From Nocardioides sp. Root190 (lineage in GTDB: Bacteria > Actinomycetota > Actinomycetes > Propionibacteriales > Nocardioidaceae): a stretch of 64,000 nt of DNA. A program made the translations under genes and the position numbers. Location: assembly GCF_001428565.1 (NCBI RefSeq), contig NZ_LMIA01000008.1, positions 218,808 to 282,807 of the forward strand, read 5' to 3'. Below are positions 1-8,917 of the stretch, in pieces; the stretch's first letter is position 1, and each line of letters begins with the position of its first letter. Below the pieces are notes generated by a model, which ran no database searches, was not told the origin of the DNA, and saw only the letters and a list, made by a program, of their open reading frames with translations.

Positions 1-2
1 GC

Positions 3-986
3 GACCACTACCTCGATCTCGACCTCGACCTGTCCGACGTCCTGTTCATCGCCACGGCCAACGACATCGGGGCCATCCCCGCGGCCCTGCTGGACCGGAT
101 GGAGCTCGTCTCGATCGACGGCTACACCGAGGAGGACAAGGTCGCGATCGCCCGCAACTTCCTCGTCCCGCGCCAGCTGGAGCGAGCCGCCCTCACCCCC
201 GACGAGGTGAGCATCAGCGACGAGGCCCTGCGCGAGATCGCCGCCAACTACACCCGCGAGGCCGGCGTACGTCAGGTCGAGCGGCTGCTGGCGAAGGCCT
301 TCCGCAAGGCCACGGCACGCCTGGCCTCCGGCGAGGTCGACCGGGTCGACATCGGGGTGGACGGCCTGATCGACCTGATCGGCCGCCCGCGCTTCACGCC
401 GGACCTCGAGGAGCGCACGTCCGTCCCCGGTGTCGCCACCGGCCTCGCCGTGACGGGGATGGGTGGGGACGTCCTGTACGTCGAGACGTCGTCCGCCGAG
501 GGTGAGACCGGTCTGACCGTGACCGGACAGCTCGGCGACGTGATGAAGGAATCAGCGCGGATCGCGCTGTCGTGGGTGCGCTCGCACGCGGACGAGCTCG
601 GCATCCCGGCCAGCGCCTTCGAGCAGTCGCTGCACGTGCACTTCCCCGCCGGCGCCGTACCCAAGGACGGGCCGTCGGCCGGTGTCACCATGGTGACCGC
701 CCTCGTCTCGCTGCTGACCGGTCGCCCGGTGCGCTCCGACATCGCGATGACCGGGGAGGTCACGCTGTCGGGTCGGGTGCTGCCGATCGGCGGGGTCAAG
801 CAGAAGCTGCTCGCCGCCCAGCGGGCCGGTGTCGCCGAGGTGTTCATCCCCGAGCGCAACCGTCCCGACCTCGACGACGTCCCGGCCGAGATCCTGGAGT
901 CGCTGACCGTGACGCCCGTCGGTGTGGTGACCGAGATCCTCGAGCGTGCGTTGGTGGTGGCGCAGGAACAGGTCGTCGCGGCCTGA
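3..986 (+). CDS. lon: ATP-dependent protease Lon, C-terminal part (5' truncated by window edge)
   Basis: This is the last 327 residues of Lon, the cytosolic AAA+ serine protease that degrades misfolded and regulatory proteins. The reading frame is open from base 3, so the N-terminal substrate-binding domain and Walker motifs lie outside the window. What remains begins in the sensor-1 region (VLFIATAND), followed by LLDRMELV with the arginine finger, the alpha-helical lid, and the full protease domain. The catalytic Ser-Lys dyad is visible: Ser in KDGPSAG (codon 675-677) and Lys in GGVKQK (codon 798-800). The C-terminus looks intact. The gene converges on the XPB helicase gene, with a palindrome cluster between the two stops. 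The family assignment is very secure. Confidence 0.97.
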   Translation, partial: DHYLDLDLDLSDVLFIATANDIGAIPAALLDRMELVSIDGYTEEDKVAIARNFLVPRQLERAALTPDEVSISDEALREIAANYTREAGVRQVERLLAKAFRKATARLASGEVDRVDIGVDGLIDLIGRPRFTPDLEERTSVPGVATGLAVTGMGGDVLYVETSSAEGETGLTVTGQLGDVMKESARIALSWVRSHADELGIPASAFEQSLHVHFPAGAVPKDGPSAGVTMVTALVSLLTGRPVRSDIAMTGEVTLSGRVLPIGGVKQKLLAAQRAGVAEVFIPERNRPDLDDVPAEILESLTVTPVGVVTEILERALVVAQEQVVAA

Positions 987-1000
987 TCGGGGCGGGGTGG

Positions 1001-1116
1001 GGCAGTTTCACCGCTTAGGTGGTGAAACTGCCGAACCTGGCACAGAAAACTGCCTCTGAGCACACGGAGTTTCATGTGCTCAGAGGCAGTTTCACCGCTT
1101 AGGCGGTGAAACTGCC
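1001..1116. repeat. Cluster of three palindromes, two near-identical and one overlapping
   Basis: Three stem-loops fill the gap between convergent lon and the XPB helicase gene. Copy A (1001-1032) and copy B (1085-1116) share the arm GGCAGTTTCACCGC and the loop TTAG. B has a perfect 14-bp stem, and A has the same stem with one G-T pair. Between them lies an 18-bp perfect stem (1047-1064 with 1075-1092, loop 1065-1074) whose right arm shares 1085-1092 with copy B, so the two cannot form together. There is no T-run, but the position fits a bidirectional terminator. The duplicated arms also resemble a REP-like or miniature mobile repeat. Confidence 0.85.
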
Positions 1117-1130
1117 ACCCACCCGCCCAC

Positions 1131-2807
1131 TCACACCTGATCCGCCGACGGCGTCGACCCCAGATCCTCCGCATCGATGATCCGGTACGCATAGCCCTGC
1201 TCGGCCAGGAAGCGCTGTCGGTTCTGGGCGAACTCCGCGTCGACGGTGTCGCGCGAGACGATCGTGTAGAAGTGCGCGACCTTGCGCTCCCCGTCAGGGC
1301 CGGGCTCCCCGGGGCGCAGCAGGCGCCCGAGTCGCTGGGCCTCCTCCTGGCGGGACCCGAACGAGCCGGACACCTGGATCGCGACCTCGGCCGAGGGCAG
1401 GTCGATGGAGAAGTTCGCGACCTTCGAGACGACCAGCAGCCCGATCTCGCCGGACCGGAACCCCTCGAAGAGACGTTGGCGTTCCTTGACCGGGGTCTGC
1501 CCGGTGATGACGGGGGCGTCGAGTGCGGTGGCCAGCTCGTCGAGCTGTTCGAGGTACTGCCCGATGACGAGCGTCGGCTGGCCCGCGTGCTTGGCGACGA
1601 GCTCGCGGACGACGCCCAGCTTCTCGGGGGTGCAGGCGGCGAGCCGGTACCTCTCCTCCGGCTCGGCGGTCGCGTAGACCATGCGTGAGACGTGGGGCAG
1701 CGACACCCGCACCTCGATGCAGTCCGCCGGCGCGATCCAGCCCTGGGCCTCGATGTCCTTCCAGGGGGCGTCGTACCTCTTCGGTCCGATGAGGGAGAAG
1801 ACGTCGCCCTCGCGGCCGTCCTCGCGCACGAGCGTGGCGGTGAGGCCGAGCCGGCGACGGGCCTGGAGGTCGGCGGTCATCCGGAAGATCGGTGCGGGCA
1901 GCAGGTGGACCTCGTCGTACACGATCAGGCCCCAGTCGCGGGCGTCGAACAGCTCGAGGTGCGGGTAGACGCCCTTCCGCTTCGTCGTGACGACCTGGTA
2001 CGTCGCGATGGTGACCGGTCGGATCTCCTTCACGGTCCCGGAGTACTCGCCGATCTCCTCCGCAGTGAGGGAGGTACGACGGATCAGCTCGTCCTTCCAC
2101 TGCCGGGCGCTGACGGTGTTGGTCACCAGGATCAGGGTGGTCGCCTGGGCCTCGGCCATGGCGGCGGCGCCGACGATGGTCTTGCCGGCGCCACAGGGGA
2201 GTACGACGACGCCGGACCCGCCGTGCCAGAAGGACTCCGCCGCCTCCGCCTGGTAGCTGCGCAACGTCCAGCCGTCCTGGGCCAACGCGATCGCGTGGGC
2301 CTCCCCGTCGACGTACCCGGCGTAGTCCTCGGCAGGCCAGCCGATCTTGAGCAGCGCCTGCTTCAGGTTGCCGCGCTCGGAGGCGTGGACGACGACCGTG
2401 TCGGGGTCGAGGCGCGCGCCGAGCATGCCGGCGACCTTCTTCGCGCGCAGCACCTCCTCCAGCACCGGGCGGTCGGTCGAGGTCAGCACCAGGCCGTGGG
2501 TCGGGTGCTTCTCCAGACGGAGCCGGCCGAAGCGCGACATCGTCTCCGCGACGTCGACGAGCAACGCGTGCGGAACCGGGTAGCGCGAGTAGGTCAGCAA
2601 CGTGTCCACGACCTGCTCGGCGTCGTGGCCGGCAGCCCGTGCGTTCCACAGGCCCAGCGGCGTCAACCGGTAGGTGTGGATGTGTTCGGGGGAGCGCTCC
2701 AGCTCCGCGAAGGGAGCGATGGCCTTGCGGCACTCCGCTGCCAGCTCGTGATCGACCTCCAGCAGCAGCGACTTGTCCGACTGCACGATCAGGGGTCCGT
2801 CACTCAC
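1131..2807 (-). CDS. XPB/ERCC3-type DNA repair helicase (superfamily 2)
   Basis: This is a predicted 558-residue 3'-5' DNA helicase of the bacterial XPB family, implicated in nucleotide excision repair and DNA unwinding. The N-terminal 180 residues match the damage-recognition-like region. Walker A is GAGKT (about 206-210), the DEVH box is at about 298-301, and the XPB-specific RED motif is near 328-330. Motif VI appears as QRLGRLLRPG near the C-terminus. The GTG start at 2807 gives MSDGPL, which is typical for actinobacterial homologues. The next gene upstream in the same direction encodes the helicase-associated partner, so the two are probably co-transcribed (34 bp apart). Length and motifs are complete. 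Confidence 0.93.
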   Translation of the reverse strand: MSDGPLIVQSDKSLLLEVDHELAAECRKAIAPFAELERSPEHIHTYRLTPLGLWNARAAGHDAEQVVDTLLTYSRYPVPHALLVDVAETMSRFGRLRLEKHPTHGLVLTSTDRPVLEEVLRAKKVAGMLGARLDPDTVVVHASERGNLKQALLKIGWPAEDYAGYVDGEAHAIALAQDGWTLRSYQAEAAESFWHGGSGVVVLPCGAGKTIVGAAAMAEAQATTLILVTNTVSARQWKDELIRRTSLTAEEIGEYSGTVKEIRPVTIATYQVVTTKRKGVYPHLELFDARDWGLIVYDEVHLLPAPIFRMTADLQARRRLGLTATLVREDGREGDVFSLIGPKRYDAPWKDIEAQGWIAPADCIEVRVSLPHVSRMVYATAEPEERYRLAACTPEKLGVVRELVAKHAGQPTLVIGQYLEQLDELATALDAPVITGQTPVKERQRLFEGFRSGEIGLLVVSKVANFSIDLPSAEVAIQVSGSFGSRQEEAQRLGRLLRPGEPGPDGERKVAHFYTIVSRDTVDAEFAQNRQRFLAEQGYAYRIIDAEDLGSTPSADQV

Positions 2808-2841
2808 CGCACGATTCTAGGTGGTGGTGCCGCAGCCGCCC

Positions 2842-5130
2842 TCATCCCACGGGTACGACGCGACTGATCCGGTGCACGGCGTAGCGCCGCTCGGCGTCGG
2901 GGTCGTCGTCCGCAGCGTCCTCGTCGCGGGCGAGGAGCTGCCCGCCCTCGACGACCAGCGGACGGACCGTACGCTCCGCGACGACACCCTGGTTGTCGGT
3001 GAAACCGATGATGACCGCGCCCCGTCGCTCGACGGCCTCGCGCAGGGCGGAGAGCACGCCGCCACCCGGCGCGGACGCCGACGCCGGGCGCGACCGGGCC
3101 TCCTCGTCGCCCTCCCGGACACTGCGCACCGCCGAGGTCACGTGGGCCGCGTGCCGGGCCGCCGCTCGGGCCGCATCGGCTGCTTCGCGGGTCCGCGGGG
3201 TGCGTGCCCGGAGTCCGTCGACGGCGCCGACTCGCACCACACCGTCGGGACCCTCGACGACGGGCGCGGCGCCGATCTCACGCAGCCGCGGCAGGAGGAC
3301 CTCGATCGGGACCGAGGAGATCAGCACCGTCGGCGCGATCCGCTGCAGGCCCAGCGTCGAGGCGCGCTGGTGGTTGAGCAGCCCGACCAGTGCGGCCTCG
3401 TCGTCGGAGCGGATGAAGGCCGCCGCGGCGCCGACCCGGAGCCGTCCGAAGCTGCGGGCGACGTCCTCCACGAGGTAGGTCAGCGGTTGGGGCACGGGCG
3501 TCCTGGACGCGGCCAGGACGAACGCGTGGATCTCGGCGACCGTCCAGCCGGCGTCGAGCGCGCGCCGGACCGAGCCGGCCGTGAAGCGGTAGACGGTCGC
3601 GGCGCCATGCGACTCCACGTCGGCCACCTGCTCCAGGCGCCGGGCCAGGTCGGGCTCCAGCGGTCCGGGCGCCACTGCGGTCAGGTCGGCCTGGAGCAGC
3701 ACGTGGTCGACGGGTGGCGGCAGGAGCGCGGCCAGCACGGGGGTCGGGTCCTCCCCGGCGACGAGCGCACGCGCGTAGGGAGCGAGGACGTCGGCGCCGA
3801 CCAGACCCAGGACGGCGGCCTCGGCGACCGCCCAGGCCACCAGGTCCGGACGGGTCCGGGGGCGGCGCGGCCGCTCCCACGCGATCCGGGCGACCAGCGA
3901 GGGCAGCCCGGTGCCGGCCGCCAGTCCTTCGCCGTCGGGGAGGCCGGCGAGGAGCTCCAGGACCATGGTCTTGGCCTCGGGCATGCCGGAGGCGGACAGC
4001 TCGGGCGTCAGCACGTTCCACGGCTTCTGGTCCGGGCCCCGCTCGCCGACGAGGGACGGCAGCCGCGGGCTCGCGAGCCAGGCCCGGGCCAGGACCGTCC
4101 ACTGCTCGGCGACCGGGCGGTCGCGCCACCGGTCGAACTCGTCGGTGGGCACCCACACCGGGTTGCCGTCCGCGTCGGCCCGGGTCGCGGCCAGCCCGGC
4201 CTCGGAGGCGACCTCGATGACGAGCGCAGCCTCCTGCTCGCTGATGCCGAGGTGGGCCGCGGTGGCCTTGAGCTCACGCACGCCCAGACCGGTCGTTCGC
4301 AGGGCGCTGGCCGGCCGGGTGCCCCACCACTCGAGCAGCAGCCCGGTGCGTCGTACGACGTCGGTCGCCGCACCCACGGACGCGCTGCTCGTCAACCGGG
4401 CCGGTCGGGGTGCGGTGGCGAGGGCGGGCGGTTCGTCCACCGGGTGCACGGTGGTCCTCCCGGAGCGCAGCGCCAGGCCGACCTCGCCGGGGACCACCAG
4501 CAGACCCGGCTGGAGGGATCCGGCCGGCACCAGCAGGCGGTGGGCGATCAGGAGCTCGGCGGGCGTCTCGGCGTCCTCGACCCGCAGGCCGACCCGGGCC
4601 GAGCCGGACTTCGCCGACCCGCCACCGTCGATGACGTGGTCGAGCAGGGCGCGGGCGGCAGGCGTCAGCGTCTCGATCACGGCGAGCAGCTCGGTGGCCG
4701 GCCGGGGGTGCGGGGAGCGGGGACGCAGCCCGCTGACGCCTGCCTCGACCCCGCCGATGAGGCAGTCGCCGACGATGCTCAGCGGGCGCAGTCCCTCGGG
4801 CGACTCCCAGGCGAGCGCGAGGTCGAGCAGGCGGCGTAGGGTCGCGACCACGTGGTCCGCCGGGGCGTGGACCATCGTCACGAGTTCCGATTCGGTGGTT
4901 TGGCCGGCGACGACGAGGGCATCGAGTACCGAAAGTTCGCCTCGGGTGAGGCCGTCGAGCGCACGAGCGATCGAGTTCCTCACCGCGGCGCGGGACGCCA
5001 GTTGACCGAAGTCGTGAGGGGCAGGGGTGGCCAGGTCCAGACGTTGCGAGAGCAGACGTTCGATCCGCTCGTCGGGCCACGACCGCAACTGGTCGGCCAA
5101 CGACCGGTGCCCGGACGGTCCTGCTCCCAC
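2842..5130 (-). CDS. Helicase-associated (XPB_DRD-like) domain protein
   Basis: This large protein of about 762 residues is conserved next to the XPB helicase in actinobacteria (Rv0862c-like in mycobacteria). Its N-terminal half contains winged-helix-like stretches (LTRGELSVLDALVVAG). The C-terminal quarter ends in a domain resembling the XPB damage-recognition domain. I see no Walker motifs, so it is probably an accessory DNA-binding partner rather than a helicase. The start is uncertain. The GTG at 5130 leaves 33 bp to the divergent phosphatase gene. An in-frame ATG at 5157 would leave only 6 bp, and a TTG at 5100 is also possible. Its molecular role is not known to me. Confidence 0.8.
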   Translation of the reverse strand: MGAGPSGHRSLADQLRSWPDERIERLLSQRLDLATPAPHDFGQLASRAAVRNSIARALDGLTRGELSVLDALVVAGQTTESELVTMVHAPADHVVATLRRLLDLALAWESPEGLRPLSIVGDCLIGGVEAGVSGLRPRSPHPRPATELLAVIETLTPAARALLDHVIDGGGSAKSGSARVGLRVEDAETPAELLIAHRLLVPAGSLQPGLLVVPGEVGLALRSGRTTVHPVDEPPALATAPRPARLTSSASVGAATDVVRRTGLLLEWWGTRPASALRTTGLGVRELKATAAHLGISEQEAALVIEVASEAGLAATRADADGNPVWVPTDEFDRWRDRPVAEQWTVLARAWLASPRLPSLVGERGPDQKPWNVLTPELSASGMPEAKTMVLELLAGLPDGEGLAAGTGLPSLVARIAWERPRRPRTRPDLVAWAVAEAAVLGLVGADVLAPYARALVAGEDPTPVLAALLPPPVDHVLLQADLTAVAPGPLEPDLARRLEQVADVESHGAATVYRFTAGSVRRALDAGWTVAEIHAFVLAASRTPVPQPLTYLVEDVARSFGRLRVGAAAAFIRSDDEAALVGLLNHQRASTLGLQRIAPTVLISSVPIEVLLPRLREIGAAPVVEGPDGVVRVGAVDGLRARTPRTREAADAARAAARHAAHVTSAVRSVREGDEEARSRPASASAPGGGVLSALREAVERRGAVIIGFTDNQGVVAERTVRPLVVEGGQLLARDEDAADDDPDAERRYAVHRISRVVPVG

Positions 5131-5163
5131 GACGCCCAAACTACCGGCGCAGGCCATGACCGC

Positions 5164-6012
5164 ATGAACGACGTCCAGCAGGTCGAGCTGCACCATGGCG
5201 CAGCGACCGACGTCGGGAGGGTCCGCGAGGCGAACGAGGACGCCTATCTCGCCGACCCGCCGGTCTTCGTCGTCGCCGACGGCATGGGCGGTCACGACCG
5301 CGGCGACGTCGCCAGCCGGATCGTGGTGGAGGAGTTCGCCCGCCTCGCTGTCGACGGGTACGACGCCCAGCGCGGTGCCGAGGCAGTGGCCGCCACCCTG
5401 CAGGCCGTCCAGGACCGGATCCTGGCCTTTGACGCCGAGCAGCGCGCCGGGGGAGCCGATGACAGCTTCTCCGCCGGGACCACCGCCGTCGTCGCGCTGC
5501 TGGTCGGCTCCGAGTCGGGCCCGGTCTGGCTGCTGGCCAACGTGGGGGACTCGCGCGCCTACCGGTTCTCCGACGGCGAGCTCGAGCAGGTCTCCGTCGA
5601 CCACAGCGTCGTGCAGGAGCTCGTCGACTCCGGACAGATCACCGCCGCGGCGGCCGCGGTCCACCCGAGCCGCAACGTGATCACCCGCGCCCTCGGAGGA
5701 TCGGCGTTGCCGGGCGGGGTGAGCGGCGAAGCCGACTACTTCCTCCTGCCCCTCGCCGCGGCCGAGCGACTCCTGCTCTGCTCCGACGGCGTGAGTGGCA
5801 TGCTCGACCACGAGCAGATCCGCTCGATCCTGGACCTCTGGGAGGACCCGCGCGACGCCGCGGACCAGGTCGTGGCTGCTGCCGTCGAGGCGGGCGGGCA
5901 CGACAACGCGACCGCCGTCGTGGTGGATGTGGTGGGATTGGTCCATTCAGAGCCGCACGACTCAGCCGCTTCGCGGATGAGTCTGGAGCAGAAGTTGGGG
6001 GCACTCCCATGA
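5164..6012 (+). CDS. PP2C-family Ser/Thr protein phosphatase
   Basis: This is a 282-residue cytosolic PPM/PP2C phosphatase that removes phosphate from Ser/Thr using two metal ions. The motifs are in order: NEDAY (about 24-28), VADGMGG with the metal-binding Asp at about 39, a GTTAV strand, NVGDSRAY, LLLCSDGVS and the final GGHDNATAV. It lacks a membrane segment or sensor domain. Its stop overlaps the start of the FHA gene in an ATGA, so the two are translationally coupled. A phosphatase coupled to two phosphothreonine-binding FHA proteins suggests a phospho-signalling unit, but no kinase lies in the window. The ribosome-binding site for the chosen ATG is weak. Confidence 0.93.
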   Translation: MNDVQQVELHHGAATDVGRVREANEDAYLADPPVFVVADGMGGHDRGDVASRIVVEEFARLAVDGYDAQRGAEAVAATLQAVQDRILAFDAEQRAGGADDSFSAGTTAVVALLVGSESGPVWLLANVGDSRAYRFSDGELEQVSVDHSVVQELVDSGQITAAAAAVHPSRNVITRALGGSALPGGVSGEADYFLLPLAAAERLLLCSDGVSGMLDHEQIRSILDLWEDPRDAADQVVAAAVEAGGHDNATAVVVDVVGLVHSEPHDSAASRMSLEQKLGALP

Positions 6013-7679
6013 GCGAGAACGCCACGGGCGCAGAAGCCGCCTGGTCCTATCGCACCGGCGCGTGGTTCGCCGTGTTCGGAACGAACGCGACGGTTCTCCT
6101 GCCCGCCTCGCAGAAGGACCAGGTCATCGGGATCTGGGGCCTGGTCGACGGTGGTGCCGGGTTCGACGAGGTGCTCGACGGGCTGCTCGCCTCCGGTCTC
6201 AGCCGGCTTCCCGGCTTCGTGCTGGTCAGTTCCGGCGAGGCCGCCACGCGCGTGCTGCTGCGCGGCGAGGATGTCCACGCGACGCTCACCGCCGACGGCG
6301 CGGACGTCGTCCTGGACGGCGCGGCCAGTCACACGTGGGTCGAGCGGACCGTCGAGCGGGTCACCGCACTGACCGTCACCGTGCCTGCCGAGGACGGCGT
6401 CGAGGCGAGCACCGCGGACCTTCCGGTCGCCACCGGACTGGTACGCGTCGGTCGCATCGACCGGCCCGCCGTCCTCCCGGTCGCGGCGCCGGCTGCCGCA
6501 GCCGAGGTGCCCGCGCCCCCAGCCATGGTCGAGGAGCCCGAGGTCGCCGACCTGCCGGTGGTCGAGGAGAGCCCCGTCCCGGACGAGAGCTCCGCCCTGG
6601 ACGAGGTGCCGGCCCTGCCCCCGCCCGGTGTCCCGATCGTCGGCGGTGCCCACCTGGCCGCCGACCCGTTGACCCTGCCGATCGCGCTGGCCAATCACAC
6701 GCCTGACGCGCTCGACGGGCCCGTCGAGGAGCCCGCGGAGGAGCTCGCGGAGGAGCTGGTCGAGGAGCCCGTCGAGGAGCCCTCGCCGTTCGACGAGGGC
6801 CCCGCGACCGAGCTGATGGACCAGGTCGACGCCGACCTCCTCGACGACACCGCCAACGAGCCGATCGCCGCGGTCGACCCGTTGAGCGACCCGCTGCCCG
6901 AGCAACCCGCCCAGCCCGACCAGCCCGCCCCGGACGGCTGGGTCACCCCGTGGGACTCGCCCCCGGTCGAGCCCCCGGTCGAGCCCGCGGTGGAGGCCGA
7001 CGAGGACCAGATGGATGCCCTCGTCGACCCCGACACCCCTGCCGTCCCGTCGGCGCCGCTGCCCCCGATGGGGGGAGAGACCGAGATCGCTCCCGCAGGC
7101 TGGGTGCCGCCCCCGCCGCCCGGGGCGTCCCCGTCCAGCGATGCGCCGCCGCTCCCGATCGGCTCCTGGGAGCCCATCGGCGGCGCGGTTCCGCCGCCGC
7201 CGGGAGCCCAGGAGGCGGCGCCGTTCGACGCCGACCACGACGGTCAGACCGTGTCCGGCGCCAGCGCTGCCGCCGCCGCGCCGATGCCCGGGATCCCGGG
7301 ACAGCCGCCGGCGCCGGCGATCACTCAGCCCGTCGCCAAGCTCCTGATCTCCGACGGCCAGACGATCGTCGTCGACCGCGCGGTGCTGATCGGTCGCGCC
7401 CCCGAGGCGCGCCGCTTCACCTCGACCGAGCAGCCGACCCTCGTGACCGTGCCCAGCCGTCTGCACGAGATCTCCTCGACGCACGTCGAGGTGCGTCCCG
7501 GCACCGGAGCCGACCACGGTTCTGCGGTCGTCACGGACATGGGCTCGACCAACGGCACCGTCCTGGTCCAGCCGGGCCTCGGTCCGGAGGACCTCAAGCC
7601 CGGGATCGCCGTGCAGCTGATCCCCGGCGCGATCGTCAACCTCGGTGACGGCGTCACCATCCAGGTCACCCGGCCCTGA
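6009..7679 (+). CDS. FHA-domain protein with long acidic/proline-rich linker
   Basis: This is a 556-residue protein. Residues 1-130 form a folded N-terminal region that I do not recognise. Residues about 150-430 are a low-complexity Pro/Glu/Val/Ala linker with EEP-type repeats. The C-terminal 110 residues form an FHA domain: VLIGRAPEARRF supplies the phosphothreonine-contacting Arg, with STHVEV and MGSTNGTV following. FHA domains bind phosphothreonine peptides, so it probably docks a partner phosphorylated by a Ser/Thr kinase and dephosphorylated by the coupled PP2C. No signal peptide or transmembrane segment is seen. Start ATG 6009 is fixed by the ATGA overlap with the phosphatase gene. Confidence 0.88.
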   Translation: MSENATGAEAAWSYRTGAWFAVFGTNATVLLPASQKDQVIGIWGLVDGGAGFDEVLDGLLASGLSRLPGFVLVSSGEAATRVLLRGEDVHATLTADGADVVLDGAASHTWVERTVERVTALTVTVPAEDGVEASTADLPVATGLVRVGRIDRPAVLPVAAPAAAAEVPAPPAMVEEPEVADLPVVEESPVPDESSALDEVPALPPPGVPIVGGAHLAADPLTLPIALANHTPDALDGPVEEPAEELAEELVEEPVEEPSPFDEGPATELMDQVDADLLDDTANEPIAAVDPLSDPLPEQPAQPDQPAPDGWVTPWDSPPVEPPVEPAVEADEDQMDALVDPDTPAVPSAPLPPMGGETEIAPAGWVPPPPPGASPSSDAPPLPIGSWEPIGGAVPPPPGAQEAAPFDADHDGQTVSGASAAAAAPMPGIPGQPPAPAITQPVAKLLISDGQTIVVDRAVLIGRAPEARRFTSTEQPTLVTVPSRLHEISSTHVEVRPGTGADHGSAVVTDMGSTNGTVLVQPGLGPEDLKPGIAVQLIPGAIVNLGDGVTIQVTRP

Positions 7680-7708
7680 CGGGCCACCGCTACTCGGAGC
7701 GCCTGCCC

Positions 7709-8908
7709 ATGACCCTCGCACCACCGCCGACGGCGGAGCCGGTGATGTTCCCGCCGGCCGAGCTCGACCGCCGTTTCTCGGCGTTCGTGATCGACCGCCT
7801 GATCGGGTGGGGGGTCTCGGCCGCCGTCGGCTACGCCGTGTGGCGCTTTGTCGACACGAGCGTCGCCACCGCCATCCTCAGCGGGGTCGGGTGCGCCGTC
7901 CTGCTCGGCCTGGTGAACGCGGTCCTCATCGGCACGACCGGCCTGACGCCCGGCAAGGCGGCGGTGGGCCTGCGCGTCGTACGACGCCCGGACGGTCGAC
8001 CGATCGGGGTCCTTCCGGCGATCGGGCGCACGATCGTGCTCGGGGTGGCCGGACTGCCCACCATCGGAATGGGGCTGGCGACGCTGGCCTGGACGGCGGC
8101 CGCCGACCCCAGCCGGCAGCGTCTGGGCCTGCACGACAAGTTCGGCGAGGCCGTCGTGATCGACGTGCGACCGGTACCGGTCAGTGCCACCGACGACGAC
8201 GACGACGCCCGCCCGCAGCAGATCGTGAACCTGACCGCGCTGCGGTTGATGCCGGTGCCCGTCGTGGATCCGGCCCAACCGCCCGTGCCCATCCCGACAC
8301 CGGTCCCGAACCGGCCGGCACCCGCTCCCGCTCCCGCGCCGGCCCCCGTCCCGCCGTCGAATCCGCCGTCGAGCCCGCCGCCGGTCCGGGCGCCCGCGCC
8401 GATCCCGGCACCGGCCCAGCCCCCGGCCCAGCCCCCGGCCCAGCCCCCGGCGCCCGTCCCGGTCGCATCGGCGGCTTCGCCGCGTCCCCTGGACGAGCAG
8501 ACCCGGGTCCGCGGGGCCGATCCGGTGGCCCTGCCCCCCGTTGCGCCGACCCCACCGACCCCGCCGCCGGCGCCGGTGGTGCGCTGGCGGGTCGCCTTCG
8601 ACACCGGCGAGGCGTTCGCCGTCGAGGGCCTGGCCGTCGTGGGCCGTCGTCCCGAGCCCCGTCCCGAGGAGCCCGTGCGCCACGTCGTCCCCCTGCGCAG
8701 CTCGGACATGTCGTTGTCCAAGACCCACGCGCAGTTCCAGGTCGCTCCCGACGGTGCGCTGGTCGTGATGGACCGGGGCTCGACCAACGGGTCCTACGTC
8801 ATCCGGGGCGGCCTGTCGAAGGCGCTGGTGCCCGGTCGGCCCAGCACCCTGCTGGCCGGCGACGAGGTGCGCTTCGGTGACCGCACCATGCGCGTCGAGC
8901 GCGGCTGA
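7709..8908 (+). CDS. RDD-FHA fusion membrane protein
   Basis: This is a 399-residue protein with two domains joined by a Pro-rich linker. Residues about 18-155 form an RDD membrane domain that begins LDRRFSAFVIDRLIG, with hydrophobic segments ending around GMGLATLAWTAAADPSRQRLG. Residues about 190-270 are Pro/Ala-rich, and about 290-395 form an FHA domain (VVGRRPEPRPEE, MSLSKTHAQF, DRGSTNGSYV). The fusion would place a phosphothreonine reader at the inner face of the membrane. It follows the PP2C-FHA pair by 29 bp and is probably in the same operon. Comparable proteins occur near type VII secretion and cell-envelope genes in actinobacteria, but no secretion ATPase lies here. Confidence 0.88.
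   Translation: MTLAPPPTAEPVMFPPAELDRRFSAFVIDRLIGWGVSAAVGYAVWRFVDTSVATAILSGVGCAVLLGLVNAVLIGTTGLTPGKAAVGLRVVRRPDGRPIGVLPAIGRTIVLGVAGLPTIGMGLATLAWTAAADPSRQRLGLHDKFGEAVVIDVRPVPVSATDDDDDARPQQIVNLTALRLMPVPVVDPAQPPVPIPTPVPNRPAPAPAPAPAPVPPSNPPSSPPPVRAPAPIPAPAQPPAQPPAQPPAPVPVASAASPRPLDEQTRVRGADPVALPPVAPTPPTPPPAPVVRWRVAFDTGEAFAVEGLAVVGRRPEPRPEEPVRHVVPLRSSDMSLSKTHAQFQVAPDGALVVMDRGSTNGSYVIRGGLSKALVPGRPSTLLAGDEVRFGDRTMRVERG
8417..8452 (+). repeat. 12-bp tandem repeat, three units, in the RDD-FHA linker
   Basis: The unit CAGCCCCCGGCC occurs at 8417-8428 and 8429-8440, and with its last base changed at 8441-8452. It encodes repeated QPPA. The copy number is likely to vary between strains through slippage, which would lengthen or shorten the flexible linker without a frameshift. 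Confidence 0.8.
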
Positions 8909-8917
8909 GGCCGTCCC

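Noticed and set aside
5158..5946. Extension of the helicase-associated gene upstream to 5946 on the minus strand
   Set aside because: The extra codons are antisense to the PP2C gene and give non-conserved sequence. The true start is near 5130-5157.
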